Below are positions 34,733-47,560 of a DNA stretch of 64,000 nucleotides, piece by piece. Origin of the DNA: Siphonodentalium dalli (taxonomy: Eukaryota > Mollusca > Scaphopoda > Gadilida > Siphonodentaliidae). The position numbers were made by a program, and so were the translations under genes. Every line of letters starts with the position of its first letter. The first letter of the stretch is position 1. The DNA lies in the NCBI GenBank assembly GCA_032622095.1, contig CP136066.1, positions 128,805,917 through 128,869,916 on the forward strand, written 5' to 3'. Under the pieces are notes generated by a model. That model did not search any database, was not told the origin of the DNA, and was given only the letters and a program-made list of their open reading frames with translations.

Positions 34733-36253
34733 ACAAAATTTGAAAAACTAACACCATTATAACTCCGCCAAGGGTACTCGAGTCAGCACACCAAATTTAA
34801 ATATTGGTCCAAAATATTGTGTTATGTGCTGGTAAATTTCTTTGGAGCGACATTAAACCCAATTCACCAATTCCATCCCATGCCTTTGGACTACTTAGCT
34901 ATTAATATGGCTATAATATTTTCTGATGTCTCTTATGCCAATGTGCAGATAAAGAAAGCTATGGTATCTAATAATTAAAAAACAAGTTTCAACAATACAC
35001 ATCACATGCTGTTAACAGTAGACTAGAACATCACTCTGCAGATGGTCTGATGTCATTATAAATGTTATTGGTTTCATAGAGATGCCAGACTTTAACATAA
35101 ACAATGCCTGTGATTTATTGACAGCTCTGCTGTATAATTGATACTAATGGGTCAGCAGTGATGTGTTTATCTTGATGGCTGTTGTTGGTAGAGTTTGATA
35201 CGTTATCATTGTTAACTTAAATTGGAGTCTCTTGACCAAGTATTCCATGTTCAGGTCACCTTTTCACATTTAACCCAAGGCTGAGGTGGTGCAGCATTAC
35301 ATTTCCTGTTCCAGTGCATTCTATTATATAAATGCGAGTGACCCATAAATTCCAATAATTTGTGTTATGTACATTGTCTATAATAGTACATAACAGTATA
35401 CATGTACTCTATAAGTCAACATCAAAACTCTCATTTATGATTCCGATCAGAGTAATTTACTATCGCCAAGGGATGGGTTAACATCTGCCGATCGTGTACT
35501 TTATATATATTTCTTCATGTTGATAATCTAGTATTACTTAGACCTTTCAAATTTCCGTATTATTAATAGGTCAATTGACTGTAACACATGAAATTATTCC
35601 CTTTCCAAGTTGAGCTATACACAGTGTCATTGACACTTTCCTTAAATATCTCTTTTAATATATATTAGGCATTGCTTATTGCCAATACCAATTCCGAGGA
35701 CTGTTGGAAGAGATTACACCATTCTAGCAGCCATACATGTAAGCATGTGTGAATTTTGGTATTCATACACAGTCAAGCAACCTGTTAACGAGGTGTTTCA
35801 CAGAGATCTGATAATTGGAGAAGTGATTGCTGACTATAGCCTTTAAATTTTCTTTGACAATTTATGAATAAAATTGGCCAATTTGGCCACCGAGAGTGTG
35901 AACACTGTTAATGGACGAACGATTGGACATTTGAAGCAATAAGGACTAGGTCCTTCACCTAGGTCTGAGGAGTCGAGACCTTTTAGTTCCCAATGTCCAG
36001 TTGTGAGTCCATTAACTGTGACATTTTCAAAATATTGGCAAATGAATAATTTTAAACAGATGAAAAATTCAGATAATATAGTTTAATAAGAAGTATAACA
36101 AGGCTTTTCTGTATTTGTGAATAACTCTTTTTCAAAGCTGTTACTGATGGCTATTAAAGATTCTTCTCATTCAGAATTAATTGCATTGACTGATCTTCGC
36201 TAATTGTGAATTGTTCTGGCTTCTTTAATTATTTAATTTTCTTTTTATTTTAG
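34733..36253 (+). other. End of ADAM10 intron 2
   Basis: It is mostly unassigned. A satellite tail fragment lies at about 35520-35645 (ATATTTCTTCATGTTGATAA, TTCCAAGTTGAGCTATACAC, TCATTGACACTTTC). A short CATCTGCCGATCGTG word near 35482 also occurs near 33724 beside an R3 copy. A pyrimidine-rich tract precedes the exon 3 acceptor. Confidence 0.6.
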
Positions 36254-36375
36254 GAATTTCAACTTAGTTTTATATCCAGAAAAAAGAATATTTTCAAAAT
36301 CACATAAGCTTCAGTTTACAAGCAGAACGGCTGAGATTGTTGACACATCATTTATCTATCATGGTCACGATTCCA
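36254..36375 (+). CDS. ADAM10: ADAM10-like metalloproteinase, prodomain exon 3
   Basis: The acceptor is CTTTTTATTTTAG and the donor GTAAGT. The first base completes the arginine codon begun in exon 2, and the last base (A) starts an asparagine codon finished in exon 4. The 40 complete codons read NFNLVLYPEKRIFSKSHKLQ and go on to EIVDTSFIYHGH. This corresponds to the ADAM10 prodomain stretch with an FNL strand, a K/R-rich turn, a D.S.IY.GH motif and the exon boundary at the same place. Exon size (122 bp) and phases are consistent with the neighbours. The prodomain folds over and inhibits the protease until it is cut away in the secretory pathway. Confidence 0.9.
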
Positions 36376-37524
36376 GTAAGTACATTGTATTGCCAACTGG
36401 TCAATCTGTTCTCACCCCTTGCATCCAGACAGTGGATATGTCAAAAGTGGTGGGCATCTATAGCAGTGGGAAGGCAACTGCTCCTGTTTAGAAGAAAACG
36501 GGGCAGTGGAGGTCATGTTAACGACATCTGAAGGAAAGATAATCTGTTAATATGTTAATATGTCATAGATTATCTTTGAATTTCAGTGTAGATGAGTGTT
36601 TTTATTGAAAAATATAGCAATAATTTATAATAAACGTCAAGTTATTTTATAGATCAGGATTTGCTGTGGTAATTCTCTAGATGGGGCAATCTTGTGATAC
36701 TTAGCTGGATAGGCATGTATTCCATTTATATCTCGGCTCTGTACATACATTTTAGATCCAAAAACTTAAGCAAGTGTGTAGGTCATGCCAGGAAATAATG
36801 ATATTCCTATAGCCTTTTATGACATGTTTCTAGCACCAAGAGTTTTTGTTATAACATGTCTATATAGCATTTTTTCGTTTGAAGATTTGACAGCCACTTT
36901 TCCCAATTTTGATGTTCAACATCATGATAATACAATGAATATAGGTGATCACAACTATGCCAAGGCTACACACTATATATATAATACATATGTAATATAT
37001 ATATCAGCCCTCTTAATTCATACTGTCTGGATTCGGCAATCCACCACATCAACCCTTTGCCATGGCCCAGTTTGCTTCAGCAAATTGCTTCTGCATTGCT
37101 GATTGCCATAGCCAATTATGAGGGCTCTCTCTCATTTGCACTTCTTTTTGGTAGAAATTATTGCAGCTTTGGAATTAAAATTGGTTATTGTGAAGGTTGC
37201 TCATATTCTGTATGTGATTAAGTAGGATTTGTGATATCATATCTTATTATAGGGCCTGTAAACCCCTCTCTTCTGTCTTACTTTCTTTTGAAACTTAGGA
37301 ATCAAGTGTTGTTAATTTGAATAATATCATTATAATCCAGAACTGTAATTTTGAGTGATCCTCAATGGACCAGGATTTAGAATCATGTTGGTCAAATAGG
37401 AGCAGAGCTATGGAACATAACGCTTCCATAGAGTTAATTTAAACCAGATGGTGTTCCTTGATTATGAGATTCCAGTGTGTCCATTTGCCATTTGTGTAAT
37501 TCACATGGCAATGATATCTGAGGT
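36376..37524 (+). other. ADAM10 intron 3, left part
   Basis: AT-rich intronic sequence with no recognised gene or repeat. The open frame at 36785-37102 has no family resemblance. Confidence 0.5.
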
Positions 37525-37527
37525 ATT

Positions 37528-39181
37528 TAGTCTGGCTGTCGGGCAGAAAATATATGGTCTACCAGGAAAAAAATCTTAACAAGCTAAATTTGGTATCGTT
37601 GGAAAGAGGAGATCTTCGTGTATAATATATCCAAAATCCGCTTTGGGAAAAATGTTCTACAGCGCCCTAAATATGGGTGGGGTCTGACGTAAATTATGAA
37701 GGTAATTATACGATATGTTATGGCATAGCAATTACGTAGTTATACAAGTATGTGTGAAATTTGAGCACCGGAGCGAATGGAGTGACACGGACAGAAAATA
37801 ATACAATCGCGGCCATAAAATGGCTGTCAAAATGGCCGCAACTCCAAGACATACCACGACGAAAGCAGCATATTGAATAACCATATAGGAGTGAACAACG
37901 TATTTTTTATTAATGTATATACTACCACGCAATGCACAATATTAATTTTCAGTATCGTTTTGTTTTAAAATATTTTACCAATACCACCCACGTAATTGTG
38001 CTAAATAGCAGGGGGTCATCGTTTAAAGCTGTTATTTCAGCGTTGAACATTCGCTAAATGTTGCTATTTGTGGTTTTGTGTACAGCAACTCTATGTAACT
38101 TTAGGGATAAGGAGCAAATGCGGTGATACGGTTACAGAAATCGTAGTACTTTTCGCTTTAATGTGGCTTCGGTTGAATATAACTAAATATAATTTTCAGA
38201 GATAAACACAGTCTCAGCCACAGAATATGTAAACCATATTGGTCAAGTTTAGAATTTATTGAAGATAGGCTTTGTACTCGTTTGTGTTTTGATAAATTGT
38301 GTTCATAATATACCACCATGCATGCATTCTTGTGATAAAAGCGTAATATTTGTGTTTTGTCACCTGATTGGAGGCAACTATGATTACTATTTTGAGATAT
38401 AGACAATAGGATCTTCACATTTTACCCAAAACTATATGCATATTCTTATATTGTTCTATAGCAGCGCATTTTGAAATGGTTAATGTTGTAGATATCAAAA
38501 TAAATGATGACCGGTCACATTCACGAGACTGCTCTGACTACATATATTACTGCTTCTAGAAAAGATCACAGAATCACATCCATATCAAATCGCATTTAAC
38601 TGTTTAATTACACATATAATCACACGATTCAACATAAAAAGTACTTATAAAACTGCGTTATTGTTTTGTTTCTGTGCACCCAAAAGTCCAGATTTAAATG
38701 TTGCATGAGACCCTGCTTTCGATTGCTCTCTCGTGAGATTCATTAGGGAGAATTCTTACATCTCTGATCAAACGTTTCTTTTATACTCTGCAATGAATAT
38801 CATCAAATAATTTGAGCGTTTGTTCTATCTTATAGGACTAGCAATTACATGCTGTACAAAGTGTAAATTTCATTAAGTTTTCTCCATTTTGGCGGCCGTT
38901 TTGGGAAAGACATACTACAAATATGGTTTACGGCTAAACATTGTTTGTCAATATTTAAATTTATTGCGAATTTGGCATTAATTGTTGCACCTATCGCAGA
39001 AATTCAACAATTTCAGATATTAACAACCATATTGGGCGCCATCTTGAATAGATAATTTTCCCCAAAGCGGATTTTAGCGGATTTTGGATATGTTATTCCT
39101 CAGATTCTGCCCGACAAAATTACACCAAAAACAGCTTGTTAATAATTTTTTTCTAGGTCCAATGCTTTAACGACCAGACTA
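37528..39181. mobile_element. 1.65-kb inverted-repeat element in intron 3
   Basis: TAGTCTGG at the left is mirrored by CCAGACTA at the right, with ATT triplets flanking both (37525-37527 and 39182-39184). The arms pair in the same order through AAAAAAATCTTAACAAGCT, GTCGGGCAGAA and ATCCAAAATCCGCTTTGGG, although the GTCGGGCAGAA block is shifted relative to the ends. Inner parts carry CGGCCATTTTGGC.GCC motifs like those of the 14861-21389 element. No transposase is seen. Confidence 0.7.
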
Positions 39182-39504
39182 ATTTTCAATATCTTTTGTG
39201 TTGTCACTCACGTAGATTTGTGATGTCGAATCTTGAGTTCCTGCATGACTAGAATTTTCTTTGTTTGTTTACTGCAAATTGTGTGCTTTCCATGCCATAT
39301 GTCAAACATCCCACATATAATATGTATTCTATGTTGCGTGGATCACATATGTTGCATGTCTAGTGGCATTAATTTTAAACAGCCTATATAACAAATGGTA
39401 TATGCTGATATATAATTACGGTATCTTTAAATTCCCATTGTCAGTGCAAAACTGTTGTTTCTCAGATCGATAACGCTATAATAATGTAACTTTAATGCTT
39501 GTAG
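39182..39504 (+). other. ADAM10 intron 3, right part
   Basis: Unassigned intron up to the exon 4 acceptor TTTAATGCTTGTAG. Confidence 0.6.
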
Positions 39505-39673
39505 ATTCCCCTGGTAGTAAGGTCCATGGTTCCATAATTAATGGCGTATTTAGAGGAGAAGTTTTCATTCCTCATGATACAACATATCACATTGAAGCAG
39601 CTGATAAATACAATTTAGCAAAAAAGCAATCCATAATATACAGAGAGATAGACATGAAGCTCGACCCATACAG
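39505..39673 (+). CDS. ADAM10: ADAM10-like metalloproteinase, prodomain exon 4
   Basis: The acceptor is TTTAATGCTTGTAG and the donor GTATGT. The first two bases finish an asparagine codon from exon 3. The last two (AG) start an arginine completed in exon 5. The 55 complete codons include SKVHGSIINGVFRGEV, TTYHIEAADKY and QSIIYREIDMKLDPY. These match the ADAM10 prodomain signature HGS.I.G.F.G, a Y.(I/V)E.A..Y strand and S.IY...D. In human ADAM10 the following cysteine region is in the same exon, so the split at 39673 may be lineage-specific. This is the strongest single exon for naming the gene. Confidence 0.92.
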
Positions 39674-41290
39674 GTATGTTTTATATTTTTATGTGTACCC
39701 ACACCATGTATTTTAAATATTATGATTTTTTTTCACCTGAGTTATGACCCTTTAATTTTGAGTTAGGATTCTTTAATTTATTATTCATTTTTATGCGTAC
39801 CCATACCATGTATGGTACACATAATGCCAACGTCCGGATCAGCCATCATCATTCATCTGTACATCTGTCCGTAGACACAAGCTATCCGACGCGGTAACTC
39901 TCTGGGTTCGTGTGTATATTTTATGTTCAGGTTTATGATCACACACCCCTCCCCTGTATAGTTTTTGGTATGGATTTGTTGATCGATATTGAAAAGAATT
40001 AACCCTTCCCACACATTCCATATGTGACCATGTGGTGGCAGGACCAGTATGAGTCAAGCTTTGGGTGTCATATTTTATTTGTAGAGATGTCTTCATGCAG
40101 TTAGAGGAAATGGTGGCTACCTTAAAATATACGTAAACCATAATCTACTAAATACTGCTCAATGAACATTCACATTTGACACAAAATTATCAATGTATGA
40201 TCAAACGAATACAAAGTTCCTAATTTATTTAAATAATTTCCAAGTACACAGTAATCCAGCAAAATAAGCACTAATAGCATAAATAACAAATACTAAATTA
40301 TTTCTTACTGTGTATCACTGCATAGACTTAGGACAAAAATCACCCTGTACCATAAAATCATTTTAGATAAACTCACACTGCACCTACAAGAGATTTGAGC
40401 CTATTTAAAGATTCACAAAGTAATAGATCCGAAATTGAAGTTTTGAAATTACTAATTACAATAAGGGAACTTATAATATAAACCCATTAATTGCAAATCC
40501 CAAATTCTGACTGAAGTCTTCACTGGCAATATGAGGACCTGCTAATATTCTGCACACATCTCTCGGTATCATACTCTCTTTGTGAAGCCCTGTCACAGTC
40601 ACTCCCCACAGCTCACTTTACACTGACCAGTGATTGACCTACTTTTCACAGTTCTCCTCTGACCACACCACAAGGCTACATACACAATGAGAGCTATTAT
40701 TCAGTTAAGGTGGCTGTGTTAACACTGCTATATTAGTGTTTTAAAGTGGACTTCTACACTTGTTAGTGTTTTAAAGTGACTTACTATACACTGGCATGTA
40801 TAAATGTTGAAGAAAGACCAAAAATTACAAATATAACTTATAGCTTTTGCATTAGGGTTCTATTAATCTACATAAATGCATAAATACTACATAAATGCCT
40901 GATTTTTAGGCATCTTGGGATTAATTGAAATTGGTTACATTATCAATATAGAATTAGCACATTGTAAACCCATCATACGTAGATCTGCTAGTGTCTTATT
41001 TAGGCATTAATTAATTATGTTTGTCAGCATCTGGCCAAAGATATTATAATCTGATTCTGCTGTGGTGTTTATTTCTCTTGATTCCAAAATATTTGAAATG
41101 CCACTTAAATGTTTCTTAGATACAACAATAACATGTACTGGGTACAGTCGGGGCATCATTTAATGTGTTTGGAAATAATAACCATTGTCACCAATTTTAT
41201 GTGATATTTTTCATTTCATTGTTCTATCTCCAGGTTTATACACTTTTCACTTGCATGAATTTTCTAGGTGAAAATAACCATTCGCACCCA
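39674..41290 (+). other. ADAM10 intron 4, left part
   Basis: R3-derived pieces with ACCCATACCATGTATGGTA lie at about 39690-39880, close to the exon. The rest is AT-rich intron. A short duplication of GTGTTTTAAAGTG lies near 40736 and 40767. There is no gene. Confidence 0.5.
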
Positions 41291-42780
41291 TTCCATAGAC
41301 ACATGCTATCTGAAAGTTTGAGCTATTGTCATGGGTTGGTGTCCATCGTCTGTCCATGGGTTGGTGTCCATCGTCTGTCCATCAACAATTTCCATTAGCA
41401 CACCTTAGCCACCAAATGTGTCCGTTGAAAAATATGACCGCTTGGATTTTACTCTTTGCATGACTAAATCCTTCAGCACACCCGACAGGCCACCTCCCTC
41501 AGTTGATCATCAAAAAACTTCATATGAATCTTCGGGGTGACCTCTAGATGGGAGCCATTAATTTTTTCCGACATTCATTAAAAAATATGGCCGCCAGCAG
41601 CCATCTTGGATTTTATAATTTGAATTCATGGGCACACCTTGCAGCCCGCGTTTATTGGAGAATTTTTTTGAAAATATACAGGCATATTTAGGATTACCTC
41701 TACAGGCATATTTAGGATTACCTCTATTGAATTTGAAAATTTTTCAATGAAAAACATGGCCGGCAGTAGCCATCTAGGATTTTACTCTTTGCATGACAAA
41801 ATCAGTTTGCAAACCCTACAGACCACATTCCTCATCCATCACAAAACTTCACATGGATCTTTTGGATGACCACTAAATTTTTTCGAATTTGTTGAAAAAC
41901 ATGGCTGCCAGCTGCCATCTTGGATTTTACCCTTTGCATGAATAAATCATTTGGCACCACGTCCCTCAGACCACATCCCTCATGCGGCAGTCACCAAACT
42001 TCACATTGATCATCGGGGTGACCACCAGATGGGGGCTATCAAATGTTTTTGAATTTCATTTGAAAACATGGCTGCCAGCAGCCATGTTGGATTTTACTCT
42101 ATTCTCCATGATGACATCTATTAATAATTAAATAATTAGACATTTGAACTTTCTGCATTCCTAATAGCTCCATTGATGTCAGGGCGTCTGTACATCCATC
42201 TGCATATGTGCTTTCATCAACAATTTCCGTTAGCACACCCTACATGCCACCTCCCACTTCTGATCATCACCAAAGTTCATATTGATCTTTGGGGTGACCT
42301 GGCAGCCATCAATTTTTTTCTGAAATTTGTTAAAAAACATGGCCACCAGCAGCCATCTTCGATTTTAAATTTGAATCCATTGGTGCATCCTGCAGCCAGC
42401 TTTATTGGAAAATTGAAATTTATAGGCATGTTTAGGATCACCTCTATATAGATGGGAGCAATTTTCTATGAAAAAACATGGCTGTCGGCAGCCATCTTAA
42501 ATTGTACTCTTTGGTACACCAACAGACCACATCACTCATCCGATCATCACCAAACTTCATATGAATCTTTTGGGTGACCACTAGACAGAAGCCATCACTT
42601 TTTTTTCCGAATTTCATTGGAAAAACATTGCCGCCAGTGGCCATCTTTGATTTTACTCTTTGCATGACCAAATCCTTCGGCACACCCTGCAGGCCACCTC
42701 CCTCATCTGATCACAAAACTTCATATGGATCTTCAGGGTGACATCGAGATGGGAGCCATCACTTTTTTCCAGTCGTGTGA
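41291..42780 (+). repeat. Satellite-family tandem copies, CACCCTACAGGCC subfamily
   Basis: A partial head (AAAGTTTGAGCTATTGTCATGGG with GTGTCCATCGTCTGTCCATG duplicated) precedes units marked by GCCAGCAGCCATCTTGG-like cores. These lie near 41590, 41757, 41902 and 42067, then near 42343, 42480 and 42627, with spacing of about 140-167 bp. A family-tail fragment near 42140-42180 separates the two blocks. The units are clearly more diverged than the array at 44822-47560. Confidence 0.75.
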
Positions 42781-42784
42781 CAAT

Positions 42785-44110
42785 AGATTTGTAGCTAACA
42801 TTTTGCTACTTTCTAGTTAATACTGAGTATGTTTTTAGGTATTATTTAGCTAGGATCTAGATCATATTCTAGTGTATATGGTAGTATAATGAAATTTTTA
42901 TTCAAAGCTGAATTAGCTATTTTTTTAGCTAGGTCTCATTTCAATCAAATGTGTCTGTTAAATTAGCTTAGTTCTAGCACAGCATATATTTAATCAAGTA
43001 GAATTAGCTAACTTCTAGAATGATGTTATTTTTTCAAGTAAACTTGGCTACTTTCTAGCCTGTTGGAGTCTTTTTGTGACTCAAGCTTTGATTACGCTAA
43101 AATATAACTATTATATGTTAGCTATGTTTTAGCTTATATCTTAGCTAAGCTGTAGTTATCTATACTTGTAAACTCAATTTTGTTTGCTCGTATGTTTGTT
43201 AGTTTGTCCGCTTATAAGCGACCAAATGGCTCGACCATCGGAGCTGAAATTTTTTATATCTCTATAGGGTTCAGGGGTAATTTGCCCTGGGGAGCATTAT
43301 TAGATATGTCCTGTTTACCTCAGATGTCTTAAAAGGGCACTAACCATTATTATATATATTTGTTGGCTAGAGGCGACCAAACATTTGGATCAACAGAGCT
43401 GAATTTTTTTACATATGGGTAATTTGACCCAGGGAATCTTATTAGATATGTCCTGTGGACCGTATGTATTAAAATGGCACTAATACATAATTTAACTAAT
43501 AATTAATTACCCAAAATGATTGCAATCTGGCTGGTAAAAATTGAAACACAGCTCTAGATAAATTGACACTCAGAGTATCATGAGATAGATACCATTGACC
43601 TCAGACAACTTAAAGGGAAAAATATGAGCAATAAAGAGCGTTTCTTATCAGCTTAGAATATATGTAGGAAAATTGGTACAGATGGGTCACCTGACCAGGG
43701 GATTATCATGGGATAGGTGTCTTTGACTTTAGATAACTTAAAGGAGGCTAATACATTACATGATCAATATGTGGGAAAATTGGTGCACAAAAGTATATTG
43801 ACACTGGGAATGTCACGTGGTAGGAGCTGTTAATCTCAAATGACTTAATGAGGTACTCATAATTAGCAATAAAGAGTGTTTATTAACAACTTAGAAGATA
43901 GATGTGATTTTATCCCGAGCGTCATGCCATACTAGTGATGTTAACCCCAGATGACTAATAATTATTTTAAATGACTTGAATGGCCACTAATAAATTATGA
44001 ATTCTTCAGCCAAGCAATGCCAGGTACCCGAGCTAGTACTAGATATACAGTAAGCATTAGCTATGTTTTAATATGTATCTTAGCTGATATGTAGTGTAGC
44101 TACAAAAATC
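42785..44110. repeat. AT-rich repeat block with TAGCTA/TTCTAG motifs
   Basis: TAGCTA and CTTCTAG-like words recur from 42790 to 43170. A segment TTAGCTATGTTTTAGCT..TATCTTAGCT (about 43119) returns near 44057. TTTGTAGCTA at the left edge (about 42790) is complemented by TAGCTACAAA at the right (about 44098). Between them are three loosely related units containing TATGTCCTGT, ACCTCAGA..ACTTAAA and GGCACTAAT. It may be a degraded mobile element; ends are uncertain. Confidence 0.4.
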
Positions 44111-44455
44111 AGCTTTTGGTAGGGGTATTCATTGAAATTAAATAGGAAATATCGAGTACAAGCACTATCATATATCTTCAAACAAAATTAACTTTGATAA
44201 ATATAATCCCATTGATAATGTTGGAAATTTAATAGTTGCCTGCTCTGGCATGATCATGATTTTGGTGTAGCGATGTCAAATCTATCTTTCCTTCATGCTT
44301 GATGAATCCCAGGTTATCCTGATTGTATCCAGGAATGATACTGTTAGATACATCAGGGAATTTGTATATATTGTAAATGCCATTGTTTTTCTCTGAATTT
44401 TATTTAAATTTTATGTTTATGACCTATCTTTATAAGTATGATGTTAGACCTGGTT
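44111..44455 (+). other. Unassigned intronic spacer
   Basis: No gene or repeat was recognised between the AT-rich block and the next satellite-family fragment. Confidence 0.45.
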
Positions 44456-44821
44456 TTTAGCTCAACTTTACATTGTGAAATTTGTCATGGCTGTTGACAT
44501 TGACATGTAGATGGGAACGATTCATTTTGTCAAAAAACATGGCTGCCAATGGCCATATTGGATTTCAAAATTCAATCCATTAGCTACAGACCAGAGTTTT
44601 CGTCTGATCATCATGAAATTTGTCGTGGATGTTAACATTGACATGTAGATGGGAACAAGTCATTTTCGGGTCATTTGGCCTTAAAACATGTCTGCTGGCA
44701 GCCATCTTGGATTTTACTCTTTGCATGACTAAATCCTTTGGCACACCCTACAGTCCACTTGCCTCATCCAATCATCACCAAACTAAATATTAATCTTGAT
44801 ATTGAAGCTATCAAATGTTTT
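44456..44821 (+). repeat. Satellite-family fragment before the main array
   Basis: It starts with a truncated head (TTTTAGCTCAACTTTACATTGTG) and carries about two units (GACATGTAGATGGGAACG, ACATGGCTGCCAATGGCC, GCAGCCATCTTGGATTTTAC). It then switches to the CACCCTACAGTCC subfamily near 44745. Confidence 0.7.
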
Positions 44822-47560
44822 TAGCTCAACTTACTTTTGTAAGTTTGAGCTATTGCCATGGCTTGGCGTCCGTCGTCCGTGTGACCGTGTGTCCGTGTGT
44901 CCGTGTGTCCGTCAACAATTTCCTTTGGCGCGGGCTACAGGTCGTACCTTTGGTATGATCTTTATGAAATTTTGCATGAATGTTGACATTGACATGTAGA
45001 TGGGAACGAGTCATTTTGGGGTCATTCGGCCAAAAAACATGGCCGCTGATGGCCATCTTGGATTTCAAAATTCAATCCATTGGCGCGGGCTACAGGTCGT
45101 ACTGTTCGTTTGATCATCATGAAATTTGTCATGGATGTTAATATTGACATGTAGATGGGAACGAGTCATTTTGGGGTCGTTCGGCCAAAAAACATGGCCG
45201 TCAGCAGCCATCTTGGATTTTACTCTTTGCATGACTAAATCCTTTGGCGTGGGCTACAGGTCGTACCTTTGGTCTGATCTTTATGAAATTTGTCATGAAT
45301 GTTGACATTGACATGTAGATGGGAACGAGTCATTTTGGGGTCATTCGGCCAAAAAACATGGCCGCTGGTGGCCATTTTGGATTTCAAAATTCAATCCATT
45401 GGCGCGTGCTACAGGTCGTACTGTTCATCTGATCATTATGAAATTTGTCATGGATGTTAATATTGACATGTAGATGGGAACGAGTGATTTTGGGGTCGTT
45501 CAGCCAAAAAACATGGCCGCCAGCAGCCATCTTGGATTTTACTCTTTGCATGACTAAATTCTTTGGCGCGGGCTACAGGTTGTAGCTTTGGTCAGAACTT
45601 CATGAAATTTGTCATGGATGTTAACAATGACATGTAGATGGGAACGAGTGATTTTGGGGTTGTTCGGCCAAAAAACATGGCCGTCAGCAGCCATCTTGGA
45701 TTTTACTCTTTGCATGACTAAATCCTTTGGCGTGGGCTACAGGTCGTACCTTTGGTCTGATCTTTATGAAATTTGTCATGAATGTTGACATTGACATGTA
45801 GATGGGAACGAGTCATTTGGGGGTCATTCGGCCAAAAAACATGGCCGCTGATGGCCATCTTGGATTTCAAAATTCAATCCATTGGCGCGGGCTACAGGTC
45901 GTACTGTTCGTTTGATCATCATGAAATTTGTCATGGATGTTAATATTGACATGTAGATGGGAACGAGTCATTTTGGGGTCGGTCGGCCAAAAAACATGGC
46001 CGTCAGCAGCCATCTTGGATTTTGCTCTTTGCATGACTAAATCCATTGGCGTGGGCTACAGGTCGTACCTTTGGTCTGATCTTTATGAAATTTGTCATGG
46101 ATGTTAATATTGGCATGTAGATGGGAACGAGTGATTTTGGGGTCGTTCAGCCAAAAAACATGGCCGCCAGCAGCCATCTTGGATTTTACTCTTTGCATGA
46201 CTAAATTCTTTGGCGCGGGCTACAGGTTGTAGCTTTGGTCAGAACTTCATGAAATTTGTCATGGATGTTAACAATGACATGTAGATGAGAACGAGTGATT
46301 TTGGGGTCGTTCGGCCAAAAAACATGGCCGCCAGCAGCCATCATGGATTTTACTCTTTGCATGACTAAATCCTTTGGCGCGGGCTACAGGTCGTACCTAT
46401 GGTCTGATCTTTATGAATTTTGTCATGAATGTTGACATTGACATGTAGATGGGAACGAGTCATTTTGGGGTCATTCGGCCAAAAAACATGGCCGCTGGTG
46501 GCCATTTTGGATTTCAAAATTCAATCCATTGGTGCGGGCTACAGGTCGTGCTGTTCGTCTGATCATCATGAAATTTGTCATGGATGTTAATATTGACATG
46601 TAGATGGGAACGAGTGATTTTGGGGTCGTTCAGCCAAAAAACATGGCCACCAGCAGCCATCTTGGATTTTACTATTTGCATGACTAAATTCTTTGGCGCG
46701 GGCTACAGGTTTTAGCTTTGGTCAGAACTTCATGAAATTTGTCATGGATGTTAACAATGACATGTAGATGGGAACGAGTGATTTTGGGGTCGTTCGGCCA
46801 AAAAACATGGCCGCCAGCAGCCATCTTGGATTTTACGGCCAAAAAACATGGCCGCTGGCAGCCATCTTGGATTTCAAAATTCAATCCATTGGCACGGGCT
46901 ACAGGTCGTACTGTTTTTCTGATCATCATGATATTTATCATGGATGTTAATATTAACATGTAGATGGGAACGAGTCATTTTGGGGTCGTTTGGCTAAAAA
47001 ACATGTCCGCCAGCAGCCATATTGGATTTTACTCTTTGCATGAATAAATCCTTTGGTGTAGGCTACAGGTCGTAGCTTTGGTCGGAACTTCAAGAAATTT
47101 GTCATGTATGTTAACAATGACATGTAGATGGGAAACGAGTCATTTTGGGGTCGTTCAGCCGAAAAACATGGCCGCCAGCAGCCATCTTGGATTTTACTCT
47201 TTGCATGACTTAATCCATTGGCACAGGCTACAGGTCATACCTTTGATCAGATCATTATGAGATTTGTAAAGGCTGTAGATGGGAACAAGTCATTTTGGGG
47301 TAATTCGGAAAAAAACATGGCTGCCGGTGGCCATTTTAGAATTTACTCTTTGCATCAATAAATCCTTTGGCACACCATAATCACCACATCCCTGATCCGA
47401 TCATTATGATACCTGTTATGAATGTTGATATTGACATGTACATCTAGTCTTACTTAGACATTTCAATTAGCACTTTTCCTATTCCTCCATTTACTGTCGA
47501 CCATTAAATTATTCCCCTACCGGTACCTAAGTTGAGCTACAGTGACACTTTCATTTTGAA
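44822..47560 (+). repeat. Tandem satellite array of 155- and 164-bp units
   Basis: A hairpin head TAGCTCAACTTAC...GTAAGTTTGAGCTA (44822-44852) is followed by CCGTGTGTCCGTGTGTCCG. Then come fifteen GGCTACAGG landmarks: 44932, 45087, 45251, 45406, 45570, 45734, 45889, 46053, 46217, 46381, 46536, 46700, 46896, 47060 and 47225. Spacings are 155 (variant with TTCAAAATTCAATCC) or 164 (variant with TTTACTCTTTGCATGACTAA). One 196-bp unit is a 155-bp unit with a 41-bp internal duplication. The array ends in the family tail AAGTTGAGCTACAGTG (about 47531-47546). Head and tail carry AGCTCAACTT and AAGTTGAGCT as inverted ends. Frames across it, on both strands, are repeat shadows. Confidence 0.92.

Noticed and set aside
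44822-47560. CRISPR-like array
   Set aside because: The units are directly repeated satellites of 155/164 bp without unique spacers, in a eukaryotic intron.
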